64,000 nucleotides of DNA from Capillidium heterosporum. Taxonomy: Eukaryota > Entomophthoromycota > Entomophthoromycetes > Entomophthorales > Capillidiaceae. This document shows positions 1 through 11,719 of this stretch, piece after piece. The number at the start of each line of letters is the position of its first letter. Within the stretch, counting starts at the first letter, position 1. The DNA lies in contig WBMQ01000012.1 of assembly GCA_016630905.1 (NCBI GenBank), positions 1,178,001-1,242,000 on the forward strand, written 5' to 3'. The notes beneath the pieces are model-generated. The model was not told the DNA's origin. It was given only the letters and a program-made list of their open reading frames with translations, and did not search any database. Both the position numbers and the translations under genes were made by a program.

Positions 1-1885
1 GAACCGACCTCTTGATTCGATCAGCCAGCATGCGATCCTTCTTACCTACGAGGCAGGTCACAATCCCAGCCCTTCCAGCTCTGGCCGTCCTACCGGTACG
101 GTGGATATAGTCAACGATAGAGGTGGGGAAGTTGAACAAAATGACATGGTTGACGGCGAAGGTATCTAATCCTCTAGAGGCCAAATCGGTCGACACCAAA
201 ATCTTAAGGGGGCTCTTCTCAGCAATAGGTATTTCAGGTTCAGGAGTTGTAAGTTCTGTACCACGGTTATCAGGACTGAAGTTGTAGTTGTCTTGAGTAT
301 GCTGTAAATTGGGTGGATATAGGAACTTTTGGACTTGATCCATGGAGGCCGATTTGTCGCAGTTATTGAGCTGGTCGCCACCGTACAGGGGTAGGGCGTT
401 GATTTGTTTGTCTTTCAAGAAGTTGTGAACCTGTCCGACCATGAGGCGCGTATTGCAGAAGATGAGGATGCGGTCACTCTGCTTAGCCTTAGTAGTTGAA
501 GTAGTTCGCTGCTCGAACTGACGCAAAACATCCAATAGTGCTAATTGCCGGTTTCCTTTGTACTGGTCTAAATCGACAAAGTGCTGTTTGCATTTAGCAA
601 CGGCCTTGTGCAAAGTAGAGGTGGTTAGCTTGACAATTCCAGGGAACCGAGTCTCCAAAAGCTGTAGAACTTGTTTGGGTAGCGTAGCTGATACGATTGC
701 CACCTGGTGGTCACGTTTACTCTTCTTACTGACATTCTGGATTGTATCGGTGATGTATTTGACGTCATCACCGAAACCCTTTTCGAACATGGTGTCAGCT
801 TCATCAATGGTCAGGTATTGGCAGTGGGATAATGATAAAGTGTTGTCCTTGACGTGCCTGATAAGCCCAGCTGGAGTCGTCACGACGAGATCGACAGGTT
901 GCTGCAGTCTTCGTAATAAATCCTTCCTGACCGTGTTCCTAGTGATGCATAAAGCTCTGAATTTGGCAACGTGGCTGAGTTTCTTGGCCACGGCGTGAAC
1001 TTGCTCGGCCAAAGTACAGCTGGGGACAAGGATGACGGCTCTAGGTCGGTTGAGCCTTCTCAACGAAGAAGTCGTAAGTAATTGGGATTCATGGCTTTCC
1101 AAAATAGTTTCAGGTTCACTGGCAGAGGAGGGGTTAATTTCAGGGACCGTACCATTCTTGAAGGGATCTAGACTGTCATCACCAAAATCTTTATTCTTAC
1201 GCCTAACTATCCGCTCAAACTTAACAGGGTCACTACCTTCCTCCTGCTGCTTAAGTCTATTAATTATCGGTAAAAGATAGGCCAAGGTTTTGCCACTTCC
1301 AGTTTCAGCAGCTAGCAGCGCATATTTGATCTCTTCTTTACTTAGCTGGGATAATGCCAGAGCTTGGATTTTGGTAGGTTCGAGGTCGGTGCCTTTAGTG
1401 GGGAACAACTTGTACAGAGCTTCTAGTACTTCTGGCTTTAAATTGAATCCTTCAAAGTTAGTAGCAGCTTCATCGACTTCTAAATTATCTAAAATGTCCA
1501 TATCAGCCATATCAAATTTAGTTGATTGAATGGGCTCGGCACTACCGATTACTTTGACCTTCTTTTCTGCTACCCTGCGTTTCTCACGTTCTCTAAACTT
1601 TTGCATAGCACTTATCGTCTCGTAAGTCAACTTCCTAGGTCGTAGTTTGGCATCGGATTCTATAGTCTGTAGCTTGAACCTAGCTGGAACAAACCCTCTA
1701 GTCGACTTTGACACTGGTTTCGTGATATACCTCTGCTTCTTGTTGTCCTTGACCATCTTCCTTCTACGCTCATTACCAGTTAACCCATCAGGCTTGAGAT
1801 GCTTCTTCAAGGAGGAAAAGCTCTGTTTCTCCCGCATCCTTTGTAAATCTATACTGCTCGTATGAAAACTACTTGCACCGTTCAT
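1..1885 (-). CDS. DEAD-box RNA helicase, Mrh4/DDX28-like (C-terminus beyond window)
   Basis: One uninterrupted frame runs from an ATG at 1885 to the window edge, giving 628 codons with no stop and no intron. It has a basic N-terminal tail of about 140 residues, then a Q-motif-like EPTKIQ (about 170), motif I AETGSGKT (about 193-200), motif II DEAD (TIDEADTMFE), motif III SAT, and in the second RecA domain STDLASRGLD and HRTGRTGRAGK. These are the full hallmarks of an ATP-dependent DEAD-box RNA helicase. The lysine/arginine-rich N-terminus and the VPSCTLAEQV wording after motif I recall the mitochondrial Mrh4/DDX28 group, which acts in mitoribosome large-subunit assembly; that sub-assignment is inference. 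There are acidic/serine-rich insertions between motifs I and Ia and before motif V. Only the extreme C-terminus is missing. Confidence 0.85.
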   Translation of the reverse strand, partial: MNGASSFHTSSIDLQRMREKQSFSSLKKHLKPDGLTGNERRRKMVKDNKKQRYITKPVSKSTRGFVPARFKLQTIESDAKLRPRKLTYETISAMQKFREREKRRVAEKKVKVIGSAEPIQSTKFDMADMDILDNLEVDEAATNFEGFNLKPEVLEALYKLFPTKGTDLEPTKIQALALSQLSKEEIKYALLAAETGSGKTLAYLLPIINRLKQQEEGSDPVKFERIVRRKNKDFGDDSLDPFKNGTVPEINPSSASEPETILESHESQLLTTSSLRRLNRPRAVILVPSCTLAEQVHAVAKKLSHVAKFRALCITRNTVRKDLLRRLQQPVDLVVTTPAGLIRHVKDNTLSLSHCQYLTIDEADTMFEKGFGDDVKYITDTIQNVSKKSKRDHQVAIVSATLPKQVLQLLETRFPGIVKLTTSTLHKAVAKCKQHFVDLDQYKGNRQLALLDVLRQFEQRTTSTTKAKQSDRILIFCNTRLMVGQVHNFLKDKQINALPLYGGDQLNNCDKSASMDQVQKFLYPPNLQHTQDNYNFSPDNRGTELTTPEPEIPIAEKSPLKILVSTDLASRGLDTFAVNHVILFNFPTSIVDYIHRTGRTARAGRAGIVTCLVGKKDRMLADRIKRSV

Positions 1886-3579
1886 GTTCTGGCTGCTAGT
1901 AAAAGATTTAATTAGTAAATAGTATATTTTTATACCTACAAAATGTTCACTTTCAATGTACTTTTCAGGACTTGATGAATCGGCCTGGAATTCGAGGTAA
2001 GGTTGTAGCGAGAAGCGAGAGCACCATCTTTGACATTAAATAAATTAAAACTCCTATAACTGAACTTTTGAAGGCTGATTATATTTCGAAACATGACTGT
2101 ACTCTTCTATAAATGTTGTACAAAGCGATTATTTCTAAACTTCTCTCAGACTTTGTAAAAACTTATCACCAAAACACGACTGCTATTGGCCCTGAAGCTT
2201 CCAACTTTTTACACTGCCAAAACTTTTCGTTACAACTCTGCTCAAATTCAACCAATAGATATGCTTCATTTTGTTGTGTTCTGGTCTTGAGAATAGACTT
2301 ATAAGGCTAGTTGACTCAAGTATAAAACTCAATTTCGAAAATATCTACAAATATGGGGAAAGTTTTTCTTACAAATGCATATATATCTATTTCAAACAAA
2401 AATCCAAAATGTCTTTATTCTTACAGTACAAAATAGAATCACTTGTATCTATATTGGAATAAGGATATAGGGAGGTGAGGCTTTGTCCTAAATTAATTGA
2501 AATTTAGATTGGCTGATGGCAATGATGGGGCTTTAACTCATACTTTTGCAAAGAAATATTTAACAAACTTTCAATATACTACGCTTTAAAGCATACCGTG
2601 TTCAGTTCTACTTACCTCCGTAAATATCAGTAAATAATAGACTTACTCGACATCACTATTTTGTCCATGTCTTTAAGCGTATGGAAACCAACTCTACTTG
2701 ATACCATCACCTTACTAGTTTCAATCCAGCCCATGAAACTTCTAACCACTTCCCATCAATTGAAAGCAGCTATTGAGTTAAAGTCTGTTATAGAGCTGCT
2801 TCACATCATTCCTGTACTAAATAAGAAAGACTACTACTCCAAACTCCGCAGTCCATTCTTTTTGTTGATGAAATGGGAAGATTCTCCGACTTCGATTTAA
2901 TAGAATCCATATTCTCATCCAACCAGCTATTTGCTAGATATATTTGCTAGTAACCAACAATTCAGCAGCATGGCAAGGATGGAGTTAAAGTTATAGGGGT
3001 AAATCAAACTAAGCTTGCATCAGGAGATAAATGTTTTTATTCAATATAGCCCAGAGTTAATTTGGGTATCATCAATTTGAAGTAAGGCAGTTGCAAATTA
3101 ATTGATATACATATCTGTTAGGTTTGATCTAAATATAGCAATACCTTTAATCAAATAGCTGGTAAATTTACCTCTACCGCCAACAAAATAGTAGCATGAG
3201 TCGAGGCCACGAAGCTTGATTAAACCCATCAATTCTATTGGCTGGGATGTACGAAAATGCAGATGGAATCCAGATTTCCATCAGCGCAATTAGTTCTACT
3301 TGAAGCATGGGTAGGATATTTTCAAGATCATTAAAAGTCAATTTTCATTTTTTCAAAAGTTTAGGTTGAGATTATAATCGTAGTAAAAGGTAAAAATCCA
3401 TGCATGCATATCTCAAACTGTTTGCTAATTACAAGTTCCTACACATTCTACTTTTACCTATAGTATTTAATAAGCCTATATCTTGACTTACTTTCTAACA
3501 CACAGTTTCTTAGCTTTCATTGTAACATAAATATCAAACTTAAAAAACATCATCTATCTTAATCAACGGAAGAAGCAAC
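1886..3579. other. Intergenic spacer, 1.7 kb, AT-rich
   Basis: Divergent spacer between the helicase (-) and the nucleotidyltransferase (+), presumably holding both promoters. Open stretches of 60-80 codons at 2113-2462 and 2667-2900 show no recognisable motif and are typical of chance ORFs in such sequence. I see no repeat or RNA gene here. Confidence 0.5.
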
Positions 3580-6489
3580 ATGGGAAAGGGTATTTCATTT
3601 TTATTTTTAGAAACCTAACCTGGATACTAGAATCTGCTAAAGCTGACAACAAGGTAGAGATCAAGGCATCCGACACGAGTATTGCAGCTTCAAATAAAGG
3701 TGCATCAACTAATTCAAACCCTCCTTCAGGCAATTCAAAAACTTCAAATGCCGAGAATAAAGGAAAGGCTAATGAGAACAAATCCAAGTCCGGTGGGAAG
3801 AAAAGAGCACAATCTGGTCGTGCAAACACCAAAGATGCCAGCAGTAATAAAGACCAAAGTAAGGATAGTGGTAATGCCGCCAAAACTGAAGAAATAAACA
3901 ACAGCATCCCATCGAAAGTAAATTCTGTAATAACAATACCCGAGCAAACTCCACCTTCTCCAAAAAAAGCAGATGCATCTAATAAAAGTCAGCGCAGTAG
4001 CAGTAGGGGCAGTATAAAACGGCGCAACCGCGACAAAAACAACCAGAGCAGGCAAAGTGGACAAGGGATCGACAGCAGTTCGGCCCCTTCCCCAGACATA
4101 GCTCAACTCATATCCGCTACCGAAAAGCTTGGCTTGAACACCGCTGAAGATAACGTGCCTAAGCGGGACAGTAACAAATCTAATCATAACGAACTAAACG
4201 GGAATATTAGTGATAACACCGGTAGTAATACAGTTGTCAACAACAATAACAGTTCTCGCACTGAGACGTATACCACTACTAACCCATCCCCACAAATACT
4301 AAACGAATTAGTCACCAGCCCCACCATGACCTACCCACCCTTCCACTTTATGCCTATCCAACCTAATCTCTACCCCCTGTTTATGCCAGCCCAGATGCAA
4401 GACGGAAGGTTTGTATTTGTCCCTGTAGCTTACCCGATGCCCAACCAAAACAAGTTGAATACGGGCTATCCAACCTCTCCCAACCCAGCCAACGACAACT
4501 CGGATACCAGCAGTGGTACGATACCAGCGCCCATGTACTTTAACCATCCTGATTATAGATTCTTACCTCAAGATGGCAATTTCTCCCCCATACCTTATAG
4601 TGAGCACATGGACACCGACCCCAATACAGCTTCAGCTTACAAACACCCTAGTCAGCAAGCAGTCCCCGTTTCTCCACTGCCTTGGTCCGGTAATTGGCCA
4701 CAGATGGGTGTACTCCCCATAATGGACCACAACGGGGAAGTCAATCAAGCCAACTACAACTACAACAAGCCTATGTACCCCTCTTACAACACATCCCCCG
4801 CTGCCAACAATCGCACCTACCATAACCCCTATTCCTACCCACCAAACTATTCGCATTCGAATTATAACAATGAAGGTGGACGCCACAATGACCTTCATAT
4901 GAGTGGGTCCTCTCACATGGAAACCACACCCGAAGCTTTAGAGCTGATAAACCGCGAAGCTGAAGAGATCTGCAGGAAACTTTCACCCAATCCAGATGAG
5001 GACAAAAACCAAAAGCAGCTCCTCAATCTCCTCAAGGAACATTGCCACAAGGTCTTTCCAGGTAATTTAATCTATTTGCATCTTTATTGATCGCTTTTCC
5101 ATAAACCCGTAGATGCCGAGCTGCATCCCTTTGGCTCCACTGCCAACGGCCTGGGGCTTGCTAACGCGGATATGGACATATGTGTGTGCTTCCCAACCAA
5201 GGCTACCACATCCAACGGGGTCACCGTCACCGCCGTTCAATTTGTCGAAAGTTTAGGCGCCGTCCTACTAAATGGTAGCTATTTAAATTCCAAGCAGTTC
5301 ATTAAATTGATTCTATAGACCCCAATCTATACGATATCAAGTTACTTACGCGTACTCGAATACCAATCATCAAGCTCAAGCACCGTAACGGTGTAGCTTC
5401 TGACATTGGATTTGAAAATCGACTGGCGCTTCACAACACGCGTCTCTTAAAGCTGTACAACGACATCGATCCTAGGTTCAAGAAGCTCATTTACCTAGTC
5501 AAACATTGGAGTAAGCAGCGCAACATCAACGAACCCTATCGTGGTACCCTGTCCAGGTAAATTTAAGATACAAAAGCTTGCTAATTTTATTTGCAGCTAC
5601 TGCTACGTCCTCATGGTCATATTCTACCTGCAACAACGTAGCCCACCGGTCCTCCCTTGTTTACAACAGCTTCCCCTCTCCGACACTTGTAAAGGCAACT
5701 TACCTATAAAGGAATTGGATGGGCACAACGTCTATTTTATGGACGATCTTAGCAAGCTCAAGCGTCCGTTCAAAGATATCTCACGCCACCTACCTACGCT
5801 GCACGAAGATGGTAGTGGTAATAGCAACACCAACAAGAACAACGATGAATCCATCGCTGAGCTGCTGTATGGGTTCTTCCACTACTACGCTTACAGCTTC
5901 CACTGGTCCAAGTCCGTAGTATCGGTGCGACTTGGATACACTTTGAACAAGGAGGATAAGGGGTGGACTAAAGCGGTAATTTTTAAAAGCTTTATTTCGT
6001 TTGGCACTTATACATCTGCGTAGAAATTTTCCGCTTCACCGTCCACTGGTGCCTCAGTTGCCGACCGCTACTGGCTCTGTGTCGAAGATCCCTTTGGTAA
6101 ACTCACTTGTAGCCTCCATTCTGACCTACTTTTCTTTAGAACTGAATCACAATTTGGGCCGGCCCGCCGACAAAAACGCGTAAGCTTTCTCTATTTTTTG
6201 ACCTTACAAACTAAATTCTACTAGTGTCTACGAGATCCGAGGTGAATTCATAAGGGCAACCAAAATGCTCAAATCTAGAGATCCGGGGCAAGCTTTAACT
6301 CGACTCTTTCAGACCTATCAACCTAACTATGACAGCCACACTACCAACCCAAATGGATATTATACTAACTATCACCCCCAACCTTACCAACCCAACTACT
6401 ACAACAACAACAGCCATGGGAATCATAATGATATGTATAATAACCGCACTACGACTTACCCTAACTTGCAAACTACGACGCAACACTGA
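3580..6489 (+). CDS. Cid1-type non-canonical poly(A)/terminal uridylyltransferase, seven introns
   Basis: Exon 1 is only ATG GGA AAG G; a 41-nt intron follows and the frame then runs through a long low-complexity region rich in Asn, Ser, Lys and Pro/Tyr (about 430 residues). The catalytic core is spread over small exons: PFGSTANGLGL with ADMDICV (the DxD pair), the third carboxylate in ASDIGFEN, then SYCYVLMVIFYLQ and PPVLPCLQ, and the nucleotide-recognition motif LCVEDPFELNHNLGRP near 6070-6165. Every intron (near 5060, 5273, 5558, 5976, 6095, 6181 and 3590) restores frame and has a TAG/CAG acceptor. In Cid1 the histidine of the HN pair selects UTP, and it is present here, so a uridylyltransferase acting on RNA 3' ends is likelier than a poly(A) polymerase (inference from family knowledge). 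The C-terminus is Tyr/Asn/Pro-rich, suggesting RNA-granule association. It stands alone, not in a cluster. Confidence 0.88.
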
Positions 6490-6949
6490 GTCGATTTTCC
6501 ACCTACCTTTGGATACCTATATGTGTGGCAACCTACCCTCAATTTTTTTTCTTTTTTTACCTTTATAGTCTGTACTTCTTTTTTACCCCTTTTTTAGATT
6601 TACAGTAAACAATTAATGAGTACCAGATTGTATTACTTTAGCGCTGTTTGTAATGGTATACCTTTTATTTCTGCTGCACTTGATTTGTACGTCCTCATGC
6701 TTGTTTTTATACTTCTTAGTGGTACACTAAATCGATATTTTAGCCTGTTGTATTTGAAACCATACAATGTTTTGAATCTTAATAACGTAATTGTATTTAT
6801 CATTTATTCCAACTGTATTTATTAAGCATTCAATCGATTTATAAGCTTACTCTACAGATAGTAATTTGCCTTTAGTTTATTTGATTAGATTAATATTGTC
6901 ATATATCGCTTTTCAGTTTAATAGGATGTATATTTTTATGGTGGTTGTA

Positions 6950-7313
6950 TAAACTCTTTGGTAACTTTAGAACTTCCATCAGTTTTGATCTGGATGTTGA
7001 CGGATAAGGTAAAGAAATAAAATCTTGCTAACTCCACTACCATCCATGCTAGTTTTTGGAGAGGTGGATAGTGATATTGTTATATTTCACAGAGTTTGGT
7101 AGAAACAATTAATGCGACTGATAAAGTAAAATTTGCTAGTAGTTTAGATCTAATATCAACTTTTATTCGAGTATCACCATGGGAAACTGATTGAAAGTTT
7201 CTTGCTGATGGATTTGATTTCTTTAGACTAGGCGTACCTTGGGTAAAGGTAACTACCAGAAACAATAGTACGAGGCAAAGTAAACTGGTACTGGTTGAGT
7301 TAACGAATTTCAA
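6950..7313 (-). CDS. Small secreted protein, 3' structure uncertain
   Basis: The ATG at 7313 opens a clear signal peptide: a polar start, then SLLCLVLLFLVVTF and a likely cleavage after TQG. A short basic mature part follows (KSNPSARN ... DTRIKVDIRSK). In the simple frame it ends at 7080 after 77 residues. A second in-frame-looking segment just downstream repeats the sense FTLSV and continues NIQIKTDGSSKVTKEF to a stop near 6953, so there may be a spliced 3' exon; the splice sites are not obvious. A TATA-like TATATATAG lies about 20-30 bp upstream of the ATG (7333-7343). No family recognised. Confidence 0.45.
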
Positions 7314-7775
7314 ATAACTTGATATATGGCTCTATATATATTATAAATGTGTTGGACTGTTTATATAGTACTATGGTTATTGTTGAAAGGTGTTACAATG
7401 ACATTATTTTAAGAATACAAAAAAGAGATCTTTAAAACATTTATGAATCGTTATAGACGGTGACAAAGAAATAAGAGCATTGTTTATTGCTATTTCTTCC
7501 AAGATAGAATGCGTCTATTTGAAATAAGCTTTTTGTAACCAAAGCCAAAGTATTAGATGAGCGGTATATCAGGCTACTAATAGTAAACTATCGAGCATAC
7601 AAATTTATAATATTAGTTTAATTAACGATGGTTATTAAAAGAATACTCAATCTATGATTTAGTTGAATTCTTATCGTAAAAATGGAATGAAAAAGTTGCA
7701 AATTAAAAAGAAGCTTATATCAATATAACTATAGATAAAAAAGATATCACAAAGATAGAAAGGACAAAAAGTAAT
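7314..7775. other. Spacer without recognised gene
   Basis: AT-rich sequence between the small secreted protein and the first tRNA-Ala. Apart from the TATA-like stretch at 7333-7343 I see nothing in it. Confidence 0.4.
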
Positions 7776-7848
7776 TGGAGAACCTGGGCATTGATCCCAG
7801 TGCCTCCCGCATGCTAAGCGGGCGCTCTACCACTTGAGCTAGTCCCCC
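7776..7848 (-). tRNA. tRNA-Ala(AGC), copy 1
   Basis: A complete 73-nt cloverleaf read on the minus strand. The acceptor pairs GGGGGAC with GTTCTCC and includes the G3:U70 wobble that is the identity element of tRNA-Ala. The anticodon loop is TTAGCAT (AGC, read IGC after inosine modification). The T loop is ATCAATG with A54, as is usual for eukaryotic tRNA-Ala. Discriminator is A; no intron; CCA not encoded. An AATTAC then TTTTT tract follows the 3' end, a Pol III terminator. Upstream are a TATA-like TATGTATAT about 35 nt away and the shared leader word GAGTTCTT. Confidence 0.97.
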
Positions 7849-8510
7849 TTCCAAGAACTCAAGTTCATTGCAATCCTTCCAAATATACATATTCATAGGT
7901 ATTTACTTGGCCGTACAATGCTATTCTGTGCAAGTCGATTCTTCTACACTTTAAATCGTAGAATATACCCATATGAACAGTATATATCGAATGTAGAGTT
8001 ATATTAACACGATATTTAAAGGTTAAAACTATGCATAGTAATCTACTGGATGTGAGTTTCTTTATAGGTTTCGTTTGAAGATTAGGCATTTATCGATCTA
8101 ACCGGAAAATAGCGATACTACCAATGTTGGATTACCGTTTCAATTTACATATTATTTGAGCATTTCAATAACTTTATACATCTATACGGCCTACCTTCTG
8201 TAGCATTCTCCAGTCTTTCTCTACATATGAGCTGTATATCAATTTTAGCAATGCTCTAATTTTCCTTGCCTGCTGTAAACTCTAATCTTTGAATGCAGGT
8301 TGTAAATATGATATCTTTAGATAAACTATCCTCAACCTCCTTTGCATCTGGTACAGACTGATATAATCCTGATAACTGTTATCACAATCGTGTCTTGATA
8401 GGAATTGTTCAATCAAATGGAACTGACTTCATAAATAAGGGATTACTAAGGATTGTTCTTGAGATTACGAAGGCTGTATAAAAACCCAAAAGTCAATTAG
8501 CATTCTCACA
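7849..8510. other. Spacer between tRNA-Ala copy 1 and GBE1
   Basis: Shared upstream region of a minus-strand tRNA and the plus-strand branching enzyme gene. A TATAAAAAC box lies at about 8475-8483, some 30 bp before the GBE1 ATG. The open frame at 7865-8089 has no recognisable features. Confidence 0.45.
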
Positions 8511-11069
8511 ATGAAAGGAAAAGGAAAGAGCAAGGTGACGCCCGAGATGACTAAAGTCAACAACAAATCAGTTAAGAGCCAAGCCAACAAAATGGCTTCG
8601 ACTGCCAACACCAACAACAAGAAGGTAGAAACGGTCAAAATCGAGATCGTCAAGACTGTCGAAGAAGTACCTCAAAATAAAGGTTCAGCTGACGAAGTGC
8701 AGGAAACCACTCAAAAGAAGCCAGAAGTACCAGGTCTGGTTAAACTAGATCCTTGGTTGGAGCCTTACTCTGACGTAATTCAATCTCGGTAGCTATAATA
8801 TTATTTTATAACCAACTAACCTTTGTTCAAGAATCGATAAAGTTAACGAATGGGTTGATAAATTTGAAAATGGCGAAGGTTTAGACAGCCTAACCAAAAG
8901 TTATTTAAGATATGGATTACACGTTGTCAGTGATGGTGTCGAATACAGGGAATGGGCTCCCAACGCTATCAAGGCCAGTCTTATAGGTGATTTCAACAAC
9001 TGGAATTTGGAAGCAAATCCGATGACCAAAGATGATTACGGAACTTGGTTCTGTAAAGTTAAAAATCTGCCTGGAAACAAGTGTCCGATTCCTCATCAGT
9101 CCAAAATCAAGGTAAATTATACTCAGTTCAAAACTTAAGCAATTTAGATCTCCATGGTAACTCCAAGTGGTGAACGTATCGATAGGTTGCCAGCTTGGTC
9201 CAGACATGTGACCCAGGACCTGAACCACTCCCCAATCTACGACTCTGAGTTCTGGAACCCACCCGAGAATTATGTTTGGAAGCACGACACCAGCCCTATC
9301 GTCAAGCACCGAAAAATTGGCCTCAAGCAGGGCTCACTAAGAATCTACGAGGCCCACGTCGGTATCTCAGCAAATGAGGGGCAGGTTTGTACTTACGACG
9401 AGTTCACCGATAATGTACTTCCTCGCATCGCCAACCTAGGCTATAACGCCGTACAGGTTATGGCCATCATGGAGCACGCATACTACGCCAGCTTTGGCTA
9501 CCAGGTTACCTCCTTTTTCGCTGTATCCTCGAGGTATGGTACCCCGGAGCAATTCAAGCGACTGGTCGACACTGCTCACTCTCTAGGTCTAGTTGTACTG
9601 CTGGATATGGTGCACAGCCACGCCTGCAACAACGTCCTCGATGGTATCAATATGTTTGACGGTTCGGACCACCAGTACTTCCATTCTGGACCTAAAGGTC
9701 GTCACGATCTATGGAACAGGTAGGCTTGTAGAAAGCTCCCAGTACTAATTTTAAACAAGTCGTCTATTCAACTACGCATCGTACGAGACTTTGCGATTCC
9801 TGCTGTCGAACCTACGGTACTACATGGATGAATTCCACCTAGACGGCTTCCGATTCGATGGAGTCACTTCGATGATGTACCTGCACCACGGAATCGGAAC
9901 TGGATTCTCGGGCCACTATGATGAATATTTCCGCCGTGACGTCGACGAGGAAGGCGTTGTCTACCTCATGCTGGTAAATTTATATATATATTAGTTTATT
10001 TATAATACTTTTAGGCCAACAAAATATTGCACCAGTACTACCCTGACTGTATAACGGTGGCTGAAGGTAAATATCCTGCTATAGCATTATCTTATTTTAA
10101 ATAGATGTATCTGGTATGCCTGGGCTGTGTCGTCCAGTAGAAGAAGGTGGTATCGGTTTCGACTACCGGCTGGGAATGGCAGTCCCTGATATGTGGATCA
10201 AGTACCTCAAGGAAGTAAAGGATGAAGACTGGGTTATAGGTCATATTATCCACACCTTGACCAACCGCCGCCACTTAGTACTTGAAGATTATTTTCTCTA
10301 CTAACTTTCGCTCTAGGAGAAAACAGTGACCTACGCAGAATCCCATGATCAGGCATTGGTTGGTGACAAGACTTTAGCATTCTGGATGATGGATAAAGAA
10401 ATGTATACCAATATGTCCGTCCTAAGCCCACTATCACCAATTATCAACCGAGGTCTAGGTATGCACAAGATGATTCGTCTGCTGACTCACAGTTTGGGTG
10501 GCGAAGGCTATCTCAACTTTGAAGGCAACGAGTTCGGTCACCCCGAATGGCTGGACTTTCCCCGCGAAGGCAACAACAGCTCCTTCCACTACTGTAGACG
10601 CCAATGGCACCTTGTTGACGATGACCTCTTACGTTACAAGTTTTTGAATCAATTCGATCAAGCTATGCACCGCACCGAACAGGAGTTCGGTTGGCTGTCT
10701 GCTCCCCAGGCTTACGTGTCTTTGAAGCACGAGGAGGACAAGGTTATTGCCTTCGAAAGAGCTAACCTCGTCTTTATCTTCAATTTCCACGGAATCAAGT
10801 CCTTTACCGACTATCGTATTGGAGTTGACCAGCCGGGTAAGTACAAGATCGTCTTAGATAGTGATGCTCAGGAATTTGGTGGCCATGGTCGTATCGATCA
10901 CAATCTGACAGAGTTTTTTACGGTTCCAGAACCTTGGCACGAACGTAGCAACTACATCCAGGTCTACATCCCGACTTACACCGCTTTAGTCTTGGCTAAG
11001 GTTGATGAGAGCCTGGAAAAGAAAGGTTTGGCCTTCGTTAAGAATCATCCCAACCCTAGCTCTGCCTAA
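8511..11069 (+). CDS. GBE1: 1,4-alpha-glucan (glycogen) branching enzyme, six introns
   Basis: Transfers alpha-1,4 glucan segments to alpha-1,6 branch points during glycogen synthesis in the cytosol. The N-terminal CBM48 region is recognisable ([21 protein letters not shown]), followed by a GH13 TIM barrel with [39 protein letters not shown], the nucleophile motif [13 protein letters not shown], the acid/base VAEDVSG (split by an intron after VAE) and the transition-state Asp in AESHDQ, then a C-terminal beta domain with EFGHPEW and FNFHG. Introns near 8789, 9113, 9721, 9974, 10068 and 10280 all keep frame; the last (39 nt) joins TNRRHL to [12 protein letters not shown]. Compared with Glc3/GBE1 it has an extra Lys/Asn-rich N-terminal leader of about 70 residues. 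The catalytic set is intact. Confidence 0.96.
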
Positions 11070-11277
11070 TTGGAATTTTATCTCTATCTAGCTTGAATTA
11101 GCTTAATTCATAAGTTTTCTCTACGTTATTAAAGTATATCTTTTAAATTCAGTTAACATATATAAGCATCTTTTTTAGAAGATTATAAAAATAGTATAGT
11201 ATTAGGATGTGTGTAGCTGAAACTGTAAAAGAATGTGTAAAAACAAAGGCCAAAAAGGTAGCGAATCACCGAAAAAT

Positions 11278-11350
11278 TGGAGAACCTGGGCATTGATCCC
11301 AGTGCCTCCCGCATGCTAAGCGGGCGCTCTACCACTTGAGCTAGTCCCCC
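11278..11350 (-). tRNA. tRNA-Ala(AGC), copy 2
   Basis: Identical over all 73 nt to the other copies (G3:U70, anticodon AGC). It lies about 210 bp downstream of the GBE1 stop, facing it tail to tail. The upstream side has AGATATCTA about 48 nt away and ACTTCTTAAGGAG, a variant of the shared leader word. T-rich tracts (CCAATTTTTC) follow the 3' end. Confidence 0.97.
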
Positions 11351-11719
11351 GTCGTGTACCTCCTTAAGAAGTCACGTGCGAGCTATCTCCTAAACAAATA
11401 GATATCTTGAAATTTTCTATTTTGCATTTGGTATCGATTTAGCGATAGTACTTATAGAGATCTTATATAGGAATGCTACTGTTATAACAGAAGATATACT
11501 GTATACAGAAATATCACTCATATTTTAAAATTCATTTTGTATTTAGACACTTCATTAATATTCATTTAAGGATGGATTTTGATAGACGACCTACAAATTA
11601 CAAAATCTTTATCTACTTGTAATTGTAAAATATAGTTGCATTTATTAAAATTTAGATAGCAGTATCCATGTTATAAACTTTTGGTATCCTTTTATTACAA
11701 TAACCTATATCTTTGAAAG
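11351..11719. other. Spacer without recognised gene
   Basis: AT-rich sequence between tRNA-Ala copy 2 and the 3' end of the ceramidase gene; it holds the tRNA upstream elements and nothing else I can identify. Confidence 0.4.

Noticed and set aside
558-1865. Several plus-strand frames of 60-146 codons
   Set aside because: They are antisense to the continuous DEAD-box helicase frame and have no motifs of their own.
7776-7848. Odd T loop (ATCAATG instead of TTCGANN) suggesting a tRNA pseudogene
   Set aside because: A54 is usual in eukaryotic tRNA-Ala; all stems pair and G3:U70 is present.
8511-9100. NNC-TGN codon pairs as a universal +1 shift signal
   Set aside because: The branching enzyme reads AAC TGG and TTC TGT, and the nucleotidyltransferase TAC TGC, without any shift.
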